From assembly GCA_002900995.3 (NCBI GenBank), contig CM035313.1:2418001-2482000 (forward strand): a DNA stretch of 64,000 bases, given 5' to 3'. The stretch is from Ganoderma boninense. Taxonomy: Eukaryota; Basidiomycota; Agaricomycetes; Polyporales; Polyporaceae. How positions within the stretch are numbered: the first letter of the stretch is position 1; each line of letters opens with the position of its first letter. The position numbers and the translations under genes were made by a program. Of the stretch, positions 1 through 12,448 are shown piece by piece. Below the pieces are notes generated by a model, which was not told the origin of the DNA, did no database searches, and saw only the letters and a program-made list of their open reading frames with translations.

Positions 1-2
1 CC

Positions 3-185
3 GAGCTCGTCGACAAGGTTGGGAAGAAGATTCGGCTGTGCGGGCCCCGGCGAGACGACGGCCCTCTCCGCGTGAAGTACAAGGACGAGGACGGGGACTT
101 GGTGTCGTTGGGGTCGACGGAGGACGTGCAGATGGCGTTCGAGTCGTTCCGGCCCGGCAACCAGGTTACGCTCTTTGTGCAATGA
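3..185 (+). CDS. PB1 domain C-terminus, Cdc24-like Rho GEF (partial)
   Basis: This is the 3' end of a gene that enters from the left edge. The open frame begins at base 3 and stops at TGA 183-185, giving the last 60 residues of the protein. They hold the second half of a PB1 (Phox/Bem1) domain: a basic beta-strand segment, then the acidic OPCA-type loop (YKDEDGDLVSLGSTEDV) and a closing hydrophobic strand ending at the extreme C-terminus. A C-terminal PB1 is known from fungal Cdc24/Scd1, the guanine nucleotide exchange factor of Cdc42, where it binds the scaffold Bem1. The Cdc24 assignment is an inference from this arrangement because the DH and PH domains are outside the window. Other PB1 proteins (Bem1, p67phox-like NoxR, MAPKKK-type) remain possible. 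Confidence 0.6.
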   Translation, partial: ELVDKVGKKIRLCGPRRDDGPLRVKYKDEDGDLVSLGSTEDVQMAFESFRPGNQVTLFVQ

Positions 186-702
186 GTTTGTCCCGTCGTC
201 GTTTGGCTTCCCCCTCCCCCGTCCTGCGTCACATCAACCTCACCTCTCTGCATGTCGCTCCGCATCATCTCCTGCTAACCGTGCCTGCCCGCTGCAGCCA
301 CTCTCACCCGCCCTCTCCCACCATCGCTATCCTATGACGCCCGACATTACATATCCTTATATCTGGGGACCTGCACCATATGCACACATTCGTTTTTAGT
401 CTCTGCCTTCTCCTATTCGCTCATCTGACCTCCCTCTCGCCGCCTCTGTCTCACGACCTGTACGATCTTTCCAAGTGATTTGCCTTATCCGCGTCTCTCT
501 TCACGTTCGCCTTTACATTAGTGCATCTCGATGCCCGTTGTTCGCGCACGTGCATTGTTCATATTTGACCGCCTGTCGATGACACCCGCTGCATCCTGCA
601 TCTCTCGCATCTCATCTCGGTTCTGGACGCGTTCTCCCCCTCTCTCTGTATCAGTGTCTGGAGCTGTAGCACCGTCCGTTCACGCTCCTTCTGCCCTTCT
701 TT

Positions 703-720
703 TCTCTCTCTCTCTCTCTC
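703..720. repeat. CT dinucleotide microsatellite
   Basis: About nine uninterrupted CT units directly follow a T-rich stretch in the 3' intergenic region of the PB1 gene. Confidence 0.85.
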
Positions 721-786
721 GCCGCGGGTCCCCGCCCCACTCTCCGTCACCCCATCATGTCGGGCGATCCGCCATCCTCCTCCTCT

Positions 787-813
787 ACCACCACCACCAC
801 CACCACCACCACC
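787..813. repeat. ACC trinucleotide microsatellite
   Basis: About nine ACC/CCA units, noncoding by context. They make artificial poly-His and poly-Gly frames on the two strands. Confidence 0.85.
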
Positions 814-1638
814 ATCCACCAGCCACGACCAACGCCCCAGGCTCCACCCCTGGGCCCCTCGATGTCCATTCATTGTCAATAATGTGTCAACCTTTCGCCA
901 ACGCCACGCCCTCGTACCACCGTCCCCTGCCGTCTCGCCCCCCTGCGTGGTTGGTCTCCCCCGAAGAATAATTTGATCTGCGGAGCGTGCACCGCGGGCA
1001 GGCGCGGCACTGGCAGGGGCGTGGGATGTCCAGCTGTCCACTGTTCAGTCATGTCAGTCCTCCCTTTGCTACCCCCGGCTCGCCGATGTCTCGTGTTGTG
1101 CAGCAGGCTACTATGTGTATCATCTACTAGAGTCGATCGTTTGCTTAGGCTGGCCTTCACGGAATTCGAATACATACATTATTTTATTGAATCTACCCAT
1201 TTATCTCAACCTCCGTGCGGTTTTGTGTGGGGTGATGGTTTGTTGGGTGGTGGACTCGTTCGATGCACGCGCGTTTGCTCTCTGGCGTTCGCACATGCAT
1301 GGAGCGCGGTAGAGCTTATTGTCCACATGCAGGGAAGCCCAAAGAGACCGTACGTTTTCTAATATTGGTGTCCAGCGAAGCACATTGCCTGGGTGTAGCA
1401 TTTACCGGCAGGCTAGTGTGAAGCACCCGCACAAGGTTCATAAATAAGAGTCCAAACCAGTCGTTCCCTGTGGCTCGGCGCTAGCGCAATGCTTGTGGTT
1501 TAAACAAGACGTCGCAGTGAACCATATCAAGCATCCGCGGCCCACCCCCACGCCAAATAGCATCTACCAAAATGCTCCACACAAACCTCCCTCGACCGCA
1601 CCCAGCGTCCCGAACACGTTTCGCGCGTAACGTAAACC

Positions 1639-2525
1639 CTATACAGTCGCCTTCCCAGCCCCCCCGCTCCGTTCGACCTCGAAGAACCCCTCCGCGAGCT
1701 TCGCGACGTCCCCGCCCAGGCCTTTTGCCTTCGCGATGATCTCCGCAACGACGTCCGCAGGCAGCCCGTCCGCAGTGCGCGCGTAGATGTCGAGCCCCGC
1801 GGGCGTGAACAGCGTCTTCTCGAAGTACGTTACCGCCCACGCCGCGGCGCTGCCCGGCGACGGGTCCGCGCTGCACCCCAGGAGCTGCCAGCGCGAGGAG
1901 GCGATCACTAGCCAGCCCTTGCCGCGCCACTTGTATCGTGTCTGGGCAGGCTTCGGCGGGCTCGCGGTGGAGTCTGAGGCATTGGGAGAGTCGGAACTTG
2001 GTGATGTGGCTGGCGCGGCGCCGGAGGAGGCGTCTGAGGCGTTGCTGCCGCTGCCGGCGCTCGACTGAGCGACCAGCGTATCCACGCCGACGACGCGACT
2101 CGGCGTAGAGGACGGGGCGTCGGATTTCGAGCGATACTCGACGACGTCGTCGAACTTCACTGCTCCGTCCGCAGACGAGGGTGTCTTCAGGGTGTACGTG
2201 ATCGTGACATCCTTCCTAGACTGTTCAATCGTCAGTCGTGCGGCACACCACACTCCAGTCGAACGGTATTGTTGTTTTACGGGGCTTGGAGAGGGCCACA
2301 AGGAGAAGGGATGCAATACGCACTTTCCAGAGCGGCAGCGTGGAGTGTGTGACGTGCCTGAAATTCCGACATAGCATCCGCATTAGTGCTCTGCCGCCGG
2401 CCAACATTGAAACATAAGGATCCAAACCATGTCCCCATGAATTTGTCGAGGCACAGGTCGATAGGCGGGTTGCGCTCGCCCGGCGAGTGCAAGATGATCT
2501 CGTCCCTTGCTATTTCGGCCGTCAT
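1639..2525 (-). CDS. Lipocalin-like domain protein
   Basis: Three exons (2525-2428, 2357-2324, 2220-1639) give 237 residues, and all phases close. Exon 1 ends inside a Trp codon that the first base of the 34-nt exon 2 completes. Near the N-terminus the motif DLCLDKFMGTWHVTHSTLP carries the G-x-W signature of a lipocalin-type beta-barrel. The middle is a Ser/Ala/Pro-rich insertion. The C-terminal half (GWLVIASSRWQLLGC and WAVTYFEKTLFTPAGLDIY) continues the barrel and ends in a helical segment. Lipocalins bind small hydrophobic ligands; the ligand is unknown here. There is no signal peptide, so a cytosolic location is likely. The ATG at 2525 opens the frame just upstream of the conserved segment. 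The family call rests on the GxW motif and the pattern typical of uncharacterised fungal lipocalin-like proteins. Confidence 0.65.
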
Positions 2526-3254
2526 GATTTCGGGGGTTGTGGTGGCGGCTCGGTGTCAAGTGTGTTCGTGGCCAGCGCCGTCATCTTGAGAAATGTTGCC
2601 ACTGTTACTTACTCGTTCCCGTTCGTACCTGAGGTTATTCCGTGGGCCGGTCCTGAAACATGAAGCCATCATATGAAGCCGCTGTCAACAATATATATGC
2701 AATGTGTCCATGAACATTTTTTCGGATAGTGGGAGGTCTAGTGATACGTGTATACATAGTCCATACAACGGAAGTCTCTATACTTTATTTGCAACGCTAT
2801 CACGATGCTCTACGATGCTGCAGGAAAGACTAGAGAAGACCAACACAAAGAGACGCTGATGTGTACAGTGAGATTCTATGAACCGCCAAAATGCACGTAT
2901 GATCGTGGTCATCAAATAGGCTGAGAGAATAGGCTGGGAGAGGTCCACTTCTAATGACTTGGCGTGGGCTGATAGGAACGGTCTATAAGGCGTCCGGTGA
3001 TATGTCGCCGAGAGTATTGAGGTCTGCTGTACTGTAGGCGCTGTGCAGCGACTGGGCATCGGAGTCGCCATACTCAGATTGGCCATATTCCGATTGCGGA
3101 ATGGTCTCCTGCGGGTTGTTCAGGTCATCAGTATATGAGACTTGGTAAATCGGGTTAAAGGCAACTAACATCGAAGTAATGATGAGCGAGACTTCGAGGA
3201 GCTGTTGGACGAGTTCGTCAGTTCCCGTATACACATGCAGGGTAAGCCTCGAAA
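2526..3254. other. Intergenic region; one orphan frame at 2983-3285
   Basis: This is upstream of the lipocalin-like gene and downstream of the GH63 gene. The minus strand has a 100-codon frame with an ATG at 3285 and stop at 2983. It begins inside the last GH63 exon in another phase. It contains a repeated SEYG element and has no recognisable domain. The remaining sequence is AT-richer and looks like promoter and 3' UTR. Confidence 0.4.
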
Positions 3255-6200
3255 CTAACTCTTTGGAGTTCTTGGCAGCCTGCATGTTGCGCCACTCTGT
3301 AGAATATGATACGCAACCAAACCGGACCTTTCAAAGCGCTTCAGCACCGGGCACACAGCCAACCCAAACAGATGATCCTCACCATCCCGTCTGATGGGAC
3401 GCCCCGAGGCCCCTCCCGTCGTCCGCATGGAAATACTGCCACCAGGCACGAAGCATCAGCTCGGAGCTCTATACGTGCTATCGAGAGGAAGCGTGGGCCA
3501 CATCCACATGGAGGCATAGACGCACCTCGTAGAACCACACATAGTCGCGGAAATGTGGGTCGTGGTCGAGCTTGGGATTGCCGCCGTTGGCGGCACGCTT
3601 GCCCTCGACGTCGCGCCCGAAGATGTGGATGATGCGGTGCTGAATCTCTTCTGCAACCTGCACCAGGTTCATGTAATCTCCGCTTCCCGTCGGGCATTCT
3701 ACCTGTTGAGGTCGGGCGAAAAGGGACACACGCTCGTGAGACACGACGGTCACGTTCGACAACGGGAACGTGCACGGACCTGGACATCTTCGCCGTAGAA
3801 CTGATAGAAGCGTTGCAGACTCTCGATGAGAAGGAAGTTAACAGCAAGCCCTGGCAGATTGGAAGTGAGCTACTTGCGGATGGACAGATGAACACAGGCT
3901 TACAGATGGGACCTCGCCAATTGGAGTTCCCGCCGAACATGCCTGACTTGGAGTCTCCTGGCCAGTAGTTCACTTGATACCTCTCACCGTGGACATCCAT
4001 GCCCCAAGGTTGATCCTTGTGCTTCTTGGACAAGCTTGAACAACGATAACATTAACATGATGATGTCCACATCAGCGCCTGATGTCACTTACGAACGGAT
4101 GCCATGCTCGCTGAAGAACTCGTCTTCGTCAAGCATCTTTTCCAAGATTTTAACAAGCCGTTCTTTACTCGCAAGAGCCAATAGGCGGCGCTCGCCACGC
4201 CCACGAGCTGTCAGGGGACAAGTCAACCCCAAATGTTCACATCTCCATCATCCAGCCGAAGAAGACGCACCCTTCATGTTGGCCATGTTCCGTTCAGACA
4301 TCTCCGGCCTGTTATCCATGAACCACTCCATACGCTTCTTGAATCCTGGGAAGCGATTGACGACCGACGGCTCGAGGACAAGTGTCGCATAGAGCGGAAT
4401 GAGGCCCACCAGGCTGCGCACGGGAAGCTGCATCGAGTACCCGTTGTCGAACTGGATAGCGTCATAGTACATCCCATCCTCCTCGTTCCACAGGCTGAGC
4501 TCATCCTCGCCAAGCCCGCGGAACGTCATTGCGTCGGCGATGAAGATGAAATGCTCGAAGAACTTCGACGCGATGTCCTCGTACGTCGGGTTGTGCTTCG
4601 CAAGTTCTAGCGCGATATTCAACCTGACGGATGTTGCCCATCGCACACGTACATGAGAGACGTAAACATCAACGAGGAGGCTCCACTCACATGTTCAGAC
4701 AGTAGAACGCCATCCATGCCGTGCCATCGGCCTGGCGAAGTGATCCACCCGTAGGAAGGGGCTCCGAGCGGTTGAAGACGCCAATGTTGTCGAGGCCCAG
4801 GAAGCCACCCTCGAACACGTTGTTGCCGCCCTGGTCCTTCCTATTCACCCACCTATCACGAACATGATAAGCGACGACCGAAGTGCTGAAAATTGTCTGC
4901 GCCTGCTCACCATGTGAAGTTGAGGAGCAGTTTCTGGAACACGCGCTCCAAAAATTGCACGTCTTCGCGACCGTACAATTTGCGCTCGATCTTGAACACA
5001 CGGAAAGTCGCCCTGCACCCAACGTAAGGAAGGGGGCTTGCATATCACGTAAAATAGTACTCACCAGGCGTGCACGGGCGGGTTGACATCGCCAAAGTTC
5101 CATTCATAGGCGGGGATCTGGCCGTCTGGCTTCATATACCACTCGCGCGTGAGCACGTCGAGCTGCTTCTTCGCGAACGTGGGGTCGACTATAGCCAGCG
5201 GGATGCAATGGAATGCCGTATCCCATGCAGCAAAGAAGGGATATTCCCACCTAATCGAGGAGATCAGTCAGAATTACGTGCTCATATCTCGAAGGACGTA
5301 CTTGTCGGGCATAGATAGGATGTCTGCAATATACAAATGTTTCCAGTCCTAAGAAGGCGGTAAGCCCACGATAAACTAACTAGGCGAGCAATACAACAAC
5401 CTACCTTGTTCCTGACATTCTTGCGTTCTGGGGGTGGCGGGGGCTGAGCGGGGTCACCGTGAAGCCAATCCTGCTGGATGAACTGGTAGTACTGCTTCGT
5501 CCAAAGCATCCCACCCAGCGCCTGGCGCATGATCTGCTTGAGATCATCGCTAATGGGACCCATGACAAGGCCTGAATAAAACTCGTCTGCCTCGCCGCGT
5601 CGTTCTTCGACCGTGTCATCGAAGATGCCCTCGTCTTCAATGCTGGGATCCTCTCGGGGAGTGCGAGGAGTGAGCTTTAGACGGACGACGGCGCAGCCAC
5701 CGCGAGGAGGAACATCGTGGAAGATGTAATGAGCAGCGGACTTTGTCCCGCGCTTGGCGGGGTTGACATAGGATGGGCCAGCGGGGAACGGTGTGCGGGG
5801 GCCTTGCTCCTCTTCGGAGCTGGTGTTCTCCTCCGCACTGTCATGTTGCTGTCGTGCGTAGCTTGAACGGATCTTCGTGTGGAAGAACCCCGGGTGTCCA
5901 TCGTCCTCCTGAGGCCGGTGGGAGGGTACAATGTGGTCGTGGAACGCGTCCTTAACGTACGGCGTCTCATTTTGGCAACCGTACAAGCGATTGTAGTTAG
6001 TGTTGTTTTCCGTGAAAAGCAGCTCGGCCTCAACGGCTTCCGGCTCCCCCTTGTCGCCGACCAGGAGCTCTCCCTGGTTGCTGACAGGGGGTGGCGAAGG
6101 AAGGCAATACAGATAATACTTGCCAAGCGTCGGATGCTGAGCAGAGACAATACCGTCCCCTGAAGCCCACATTGACGGCTTAGGAGGCGGGTTGTTGGAC

Positions 6201-7268
6201 CATGACCAAGTGTTGGGGAACCAGAACTGGGGGACAACATGAAGGGTGGCGGGCTCGGGCCCTCTGTTGTAGGAGGTGATACGGACGTAGACGCTATCAG
6301 GGTCCTGCTCATCTTTGGCGTACTGGAGAACGACGTGAGATTGATATGGGACTGAAAAGGCAAAAAAGACGCGCCTCCACGAAGACATCCCAATAGCGAT
6401 CGTCGTCGAACGCATCCGTATCCAGAATCTCAAACTCCGAAACGTCCCGGTCGCGGTTGATGTTCTCGTGAACGAGCTCCTCGTATGGGTATGCCTTCTG
6501 AGGGTACTTGTAGAGGAACTTCATGTACGAGTGAGTAGGCGTAGAGTCGAGATAGTAATAGAGCTCCTTGACGTCCTCGCCGTGGTTCCCTTGGTGTCCG
6601 GTGACGCCAAACAGCCGCTCCTTAAGGATACGATCCTCGCCGTTCCAAAGGGCGAGCGAGAAGCAGAGCCGCTGATGGTTGTCAGATATGCCCGCGATAC
6701 CGTCCTCGCCCCAGCGGTACACGCGCGAGCGAGCATGCTCGTGAGGGAAGTGGCTCCATGCGTCGCCGTTCGCGGAGTAGTCCTCGCGCACCGTCGCCTA
6801 TAGCGCGCGCATACAACAGAACACGCGTCGGTCCCGCGAATCGTTAGCGTACGCCTTGTAGCCGATGCAACAAACACGACGCACCCATTGCCTGTCGCTT
6901 AGATATGGACCCCACCGCTTCCAATGGCGTTCCTTCTTGCAGTCCTGATCCAGACGGAGGCGCTCCGCACCGTGGTAGTCAGGTCCGAGCTGCTCGGCGA
7001 TCCTCTGGCGGAAGGGGCGGGTGTCCGCGTTCTCTTCGCCCTGCTTTGGCGTCGTCTGCTCCTGGGGCATCTTGGGCGGGCTGGGGCCATTTTGCGCGCT
7101 CTCTGACGCGGTGAGGACGGGGTTGGGGATGTTGATTGTGAGGCCGCCAGGTTGAGTGGGAGAATCGGCGGGCTTTGCGGCCTTGTCGTCGCCGTTTAAG
7201 CCATCGCCGTTCTGGCCGCGGAAAATCTTTGCCTGGAGCTTCTTGAGATGGGTGCTCTGCTGCGCCAT
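3255..7268 (-). CDS. Glycoside hydrolase family 63-like protein (YMR196W family)
   Basis: Fourteen exons: 7268-6885, 6797-6375, 6322-5405, 5348-5302, 5250-5065, 5012-4911, 4852-4691, 4623-4271, 4207-4093, 4034-3904, 3850-3780, 3702-3526, 3435-3383, 3327-3255. They give about 1064 residues, close to the roughly 1090 of yeast YMR196W. Landmarks in order: [19 protein letters not shown] near residue 126, [20 protein letters not shown], a long beta-sandwich region, [16 protein letters not shown] (the W-D motif of the (alpha/alpha)6 barrel), [31 protein letters not shown] and [14 protein letters not shown] near the end. GH63 enzymes cleave alpha-glucosidic bonds; the substrate of this cytosolic-type branch is not established, and no signal peptide is seen. 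Intron 2 (6374-6323) appears to start with GC instead of GT. The N-terminal 100 residues are low-complexity and Gln/Pro-rich. Confidence 0.88.
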
Positions 7269-8414
7269 GTGCGGCAGAAAGATGAAAAAAGGAGGTGATG
7301 GGAGGAAGGAGGGGGTCTTGGTTGCTTCATGTTGAGAGATACGATTCTAATACGCCGTCGGGCGTCTGCGTTCAAGTGCTCGCTCCAGCGCGCGCTTCCG
7401 CTGCCAACATCCAGGCTGACGTCATTTCTCCTCGAGGTCGGTCGGACGCGGAGCCTTTTCGACGTTGTCATCGTCTAGAACCCCCACTCCCATCGCCGGC
7501 AACAACATCCCCCACTCACTTCTTCAAATCGCCGGCCACTTCCCGCTTTTGTCCGTCGTACGTACTCACCGGCCAGCACGCTGTCACCCTCGCCCGCCAT
7601 CAGACTCAGATTTACGACAACAAGAACACCCCACCCCCCGATAGTACTAGTGTTATAGAAGCAGTCAAAGTGGCCGGCCCATCTCTAAACGACATGAGAA
7701 GTCCGAATATTAATGGCGTACCTTCATTTCGCTACTCACGTTCGGTTCCGGACGGCCTGGACACCGACCGCGACCCAAGCAACTTCCCAAGGGCCCGAAG
7801 CAGATCCCGACAAATTGATTGCGATAGCGCGAGGGGCAATAATAGGTTGGCTGTAATACTAGTTAATGTCATAAAACTGCGACCACACAGACGTTATGTT
7901 AATAGTTGATGCAAGCGTGGATGAGATGCGCGGTGTGGATCGACCAGGTTATGTGTATGGCAGGAATTCAATTGAGTGCTTCTTGTTGTCTGTTGGGCTG
8001 TCAACCCTTCAATGGCATTGTTTGGGCAATTGATGCTTGTCGTGCTCAAGGGTGAAGTGAGAAAGCGATAGCGGGTACTACAAGAGCGGGACATCGGGAT
8101 CGGAAAACAGTGAGGGTAAAGCGGAGGAAGCTTAAGCGGCGATGAGGATGGAGAGGAGGTAGGTCGGTAGGCAACAAGAGATGACACTCAGAAGAACGGT
8201 ATATGTAGGAACAAACGACTGTCTATGCTTGGCTCGCGGCGCGAAGCGGTATGCGTATGTATGAATATGGACGGGTTCCCTCGCCCGGCCCCGTGTGCAT
8301 GGGAAGCGAACCAAGAAAAAGGGATGCGCGCGGCACATGTGGCCCTTGCAGAGCCAGCCACAAGGTAATGTATCATATTTACAGCCCCGTTGCGGCGTCT
8401 CGGACGCGAGCCGT
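7269..8414. other. Intergenic region between GH63 and RhoGAP genes
   Basis: Promoter of the GH63 gene (adjacent to 7268) followed by the 3' side of the RhoGAP gene. A 204-codon plus-strand frame at 7295-7909 has no recognisable domain and biased composition, so I do not call it. No RNA gene or repeat was seen. Confidence 0.5.
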
Positions 8415-11400
8415 CTACGACGACGGCGAGCCGCCCGCTTCTGCAGCGAGCAAAACGCTTCGCATCCAGTCGTCCTGCGTCTCCGCAACGTCAATGTCGA
8501 TCGAGGGCGTTTCCGACACCTGCGACGCCGAACGCGCCCGGAGGGGCGCCGCAAGTTCGTCGGGGGTATCGGGAAGGAAAAGAGATGTTGTTCGACTGCG
8601 ATAGTAATCTGCGATGGGTGTCGACTGTGGCGTCGAGAACAAGGAAGAACCACCAGAGTCTGAACGCTGGCTGAGAGCAGGTGCATCCAGAGCTGAAGGA
8701 GAGAAGGGTCTAGCAGATGCCGAGCGACCCGTACCAGAGTGCTCCTTAGCGCTCTTCAGCTGGTTCGGTGGGGGTTGGAAACCGAACTCAATGGGTGAAG
8801 AGGATATGGTAGTGTCGAGCCGAGGTGGCGAGCTCACGAAATGTGTGTTGGGTCGGGGGTTGTTCGGAGTGCTAATACTACTACTAGCACTAGGCACGAT
8901 GGTGGAAACATTGCAAGAAGGGCTTGTCGTAGAGGGCAGGGAAGACGTCGACTTCTTGGTGAAGAGTAGATGCAATGATGGCCGCTTCACGCGCCGTAGT
9001 GGGCTGCTCGGCGACTGTTCCCCATCAGAGTTGACCTCTGGACTTGAGTCCGAGCGTAGGTGAGGGAATGACAGAAGCGTGTGAGACTTCTTGTGCGAGA
9101 GGGCGATCTGGGGTACTGGAGAGCTGGGGACGCTACCGCCACCGGTGGGGAATGGAACGGAGATGATGGTACGTGGTATGGGGGACTTAATAGGTGGTAA
9201 CATATCGGGAATAGACAGTGAGTTGGCAGAGGCGAGGGACTTGTTGTCGCTGACATCTCCAACTGAAGGGGGATCAGGGGATATTAATTCTTCAGAGACG
9301 GAAGAGGAGTCGAGGGAATCAGATGAAGACAACGGAGGAATTGTCGAGCCATAGATCAGAGGGCTAGGTGTGCGGGTAGGGATATTGGAAGGGGGCTCGA
9401 GCGCCGACACGAAGGAGGCTGCGTCGTCGGGACTGTCCTTCGCGCTGTCGGGGGCATCATCCTGTTCGATCACTGGCAGGCGCAAGCTGATCGAGGGTGT
9501 CACAGCCCTCGCGGCAGGGCGGTGGGGCGGATCGAGGGTGGATGTCACATCGACTGACACGTTTGACCGCGTTGCCTCTTGGACCGCCTGCAAAACCGCT
9601 GGCTGGGCGGGCGGTCCATCCCAAATGCCGTCAACCTCGCACAACACACGAAGCAACGAGGGGCTCATGTTGAGGCTGGGGCAGAACACGAGTAAGAGAT
9701 TCCCAAGGGGCATCTTGGTTTCCTTGCTCCTAGACGCGGTAGCCTTGATGAGCTCGACCACGGTGTAGACCAAGTCGCGGTTTTCCTGAGGCAATCTAGA
9801 TATTAGCCACGAGAATGCAGTGCGCTGAGTATCAGAGAGGGCACGAGCGCCGGCGAAGACGGGCATGGCAAGCGTGGATAGCGATGGAGGCTTCCGGAGC
9901 CCAGGCGAAGGACTTGAAGCTGGTAGTCTTTGGGTAACGTCTTCGCTTCGCCTACCGTTTTCGTCGGCCAACGCAGACTCAAAGTAAGGTAACATAGCTG
10001 TGGTCAAGACGGGCTCGGGCACTTGAAAGCATCATCAGCCTCACAAAATTCTGCCCTCACTGATTACACGATACTCACGTTCACGCAAGAAAGTCTTGAA
10101 AATAGAAGAGACAGCGTGCGGGTCGAGATCGCCAGGCTCAACTTCGACCAAGTTGTTGTCACCACCTGCGTGAATGTTAATGAATGTGGCTCGGAACTAG
10201 GTGTGTGAGAGATACTCACCAGCATCAAACTCAGAACGGAGCTTCGCGACGTGCGACGACCGGCCGCTTATTCTGTTCGACACAAACCCCCTCAATCTAC
10301 AGCTCTCTTGGCGACACCGCCGACAGCAGCGCGGACTCACCGGAATAACCCCTCCTCTTGGACACCCCAACGTAAAATGTGCTGCGCACAACGGACGACG
10401 AGTGCCGGCAGTAACCTTGACTCCAGCGGCCGATATCCAAAAGCGTTTGTCTCCTCCTCCTCGCTCGCTAACCGGATTAAGACTTCCTCGATCGCCGTTT
10501 CGCGCACAGCAGACCGCAGATCCCTCTTGAACACAAGGCCGCCGACGATGCTCAGGCCTGAGCTCGACAGCTTAGGCCCTCGGAGCCGTCTTCCGAGCTG
10601 CGGCCCCGATGGTATGAAGTGATCCTCGGAGGATGACGACGTTAGGGATGATATGCTCGACGCGTTTGAGAAAGCGTGTGGCGCCTTGCGCCTGCCCTTC
10701 CGCGCAGCCGGACCGGAATGGGGTGAGGATGAATATCCCGAAGCGCTGTCGGACATGCCTGTTGACGACGAGGACGAGTAGCCAGAGTGGTTCGAAGCGC
10801 TAGAAGTGAGGCCGCCCCAAGCGCGCCCAACCTTCTCCACGGCCCGTTTTCCGAAGCCCGCGAAACCAGCGGCCGGCGCGAGGCTACCGGTCATACTCAC
10901 TGCAGTCTGACGGAAGGTAGGGTTGACGGGTGGAGGGTTGAATGCACCAGGCTGTCGACGAGGTTGTGGTGGTGGGAGACTAGGAAGTGAGCGTTCGACA
11001 TGGGCCTGAGGGGGGAGAGGCGAGGCAGTGGCTGCCACCGCAGTCCACGCTGCGAGGCGACCACGAAGGTTGTTGCCTGCGGTCTGAGTTGAGCCAGACG
11101 CGTTGGCCGGCGATATGATGCCCGCCGCTGCAGCCCGGGTCAGAGTCGGCGTATCACGGGGAGCAGAACGCGGTGTCTCGGTGAAGTTGCGGGATTGTGC
11201 AGTTGACGAGGGCGACGACTTCCCTGACGTGCGGGACGGTGCCAGACTGACAGATGCGGACCGACGATTTCGAGCCTTGAGGGAGTTGGTCGGGGACGGT
11301 CGTCCAGATGCAGGAAGCCGAGAACTCGATTCGCACTCTGAAGCAGAACAATCTGTCTCTTCGAACATGGTGAATTCGGCATCGGTGATGAGCGCGCTGA

Positions 11401-12448
11401 GACGTTTGTTGACAGGCGGCACAATGGTCGTTGCGGAGTGGGAGGACTCTGCGAGAGAGACCGGCCGTGGTGACCGATTGCCTGACAGTGCACCTGGACG
11501 GATGGTACAATGGCTGGTCATTGTCGAGTCGCTCTTGCGCCAGTCCTCTTTGGCTTCCTTTGTCTTCTCTTTGTCTTGTGAGACCCCAAACGGCTCGGAA
11601 GAAAGAGAAGTGACTGCATCGCCAGCCTCTGAAGGGTGTCTTGAGTGGTTCGATACCGGCGGCGGTGATTGAGGTCTGACGACCGGTGGAACAGGGGCAG
11701 GGAAGTAACTGTCCTTCGGAAGAGCGGGTGGGGGAGACGTTGAAGGGAGAGAGTGGACGACGACAGGCACCTTCGGAGGCAGCGGCGGTGGCGGGGGAGA
11801 GAGCAAAACGGGCGAGAGCTGCGGCAGCGGTTTCTGCTGGCTTGCTTTCCTGCCTCCAAAGACATTCGGTAGATTAAGAAGCTTCGGCCCACCTATTCCA
11901 CGCGACGGCGGCCGCTCCAGTCTCAGGTCTCCAAGATTGGTCATGGCTGATGGGGGGGCCCTCGTCGCAGCCCCCTCCCTGTCGCTCTGACTACCCGCCC
12001 TCTCCGTCGCCGCGAACATCGCAGAAATGTCCTCCGACTTCTTCCTCCGCCCAGCCCATGCGCGCTTGAGTCTGTTCCCCGCACTGGACGTAGTGCTCGT
12101 GCTCGGTACAGGTGAGAGTGGTGGGGGACTGATGGGTGTAGGGGCGGGCCGGGCCTGGCTCTGACCCATGGTGGCCGGAGGCGGTAGACGAGTGGGGACG
12201 GCAGCGCTGGAATTAAGAGCGAGAGGGAAGAAGCGGGGTTTGGTGGAGGAGAGGGAGGAGGCGGAGCGATCGGATGTTATGATATCGCTGTGGCTTGAAC
12301 TGGAGAGCGGCGCTGCGGGGAGGTCGGCAGACGCCCTGGAAGACGACTGCGAGGATGCAAGGGAACTCGAGGAGAGGGATGTGGGCATACTGCTGGGCAG
12401 GGCATGGGTATCCGTGGTCCGGGGCTGCGACGCAGGCGTGACATGCAT
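8415..12448 (-). CDS. Large RhoGAP-domain protein
   Basis: Four exons (12448-10341, 10272-10220, 10165-10079, 10021-8415) encode 1284 residues. Residues 1-630 are very rich in Ser, Pro, Thr and Arg. A RhoGAP domain follows at about 650-870: a starting FKRDLRSAVRET segment, the arginine finger in EEGLFRISGRSSHVAKLRSE (Arg703, whose codon is split by intron 1), FKTFLRELPEPVLTT, and GNLLLVFCPSLNMSPSLL. The C-terminal 400 residues are again Ser/Pro-rich and probably disordered. RhoGAPs switch off Rho-family GTPases and so shape actin and polarity; which GTPase is targeted cannot be told. No PH, LIM or FCH domain is visible. The ATG at 12448 is the first in-frame ATG; the frame is open further upstream only through a GTG at 12577. 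A GTGAGT near 12625 leaves room for a 5' UTR intron. Confidence 0.9.

Larger units (their letters stand above)
186..1638. other. Intergenic region between two convergent genes
   Basis: No coding segment is supported here. The region is pyrimidine-rich on the plus strand, with a CT dinucleotide run and an ACC trinucleotide run. It presumably holds the 3' UTR of the PB1 gene and of the lipocalin-like gene. The overlapping frames seen here are compositionally biased (His, Ser, Pro, Arg) and have no recognisable domain. Confidence 0.5.

Noticed and set aside
559..1041. 160-codon minus-strand frame with a poly-Gly run
   Set aside because: The Gly run is the reverse frame of the ACC microsatellite; no other protein signal.
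7295..7909. 204-codon plus-strand frame between the GH63 and RhoGAP genes
   Set aside because: Overlaps the GH63 promoter, has biased composition, no domain and no exon partners.
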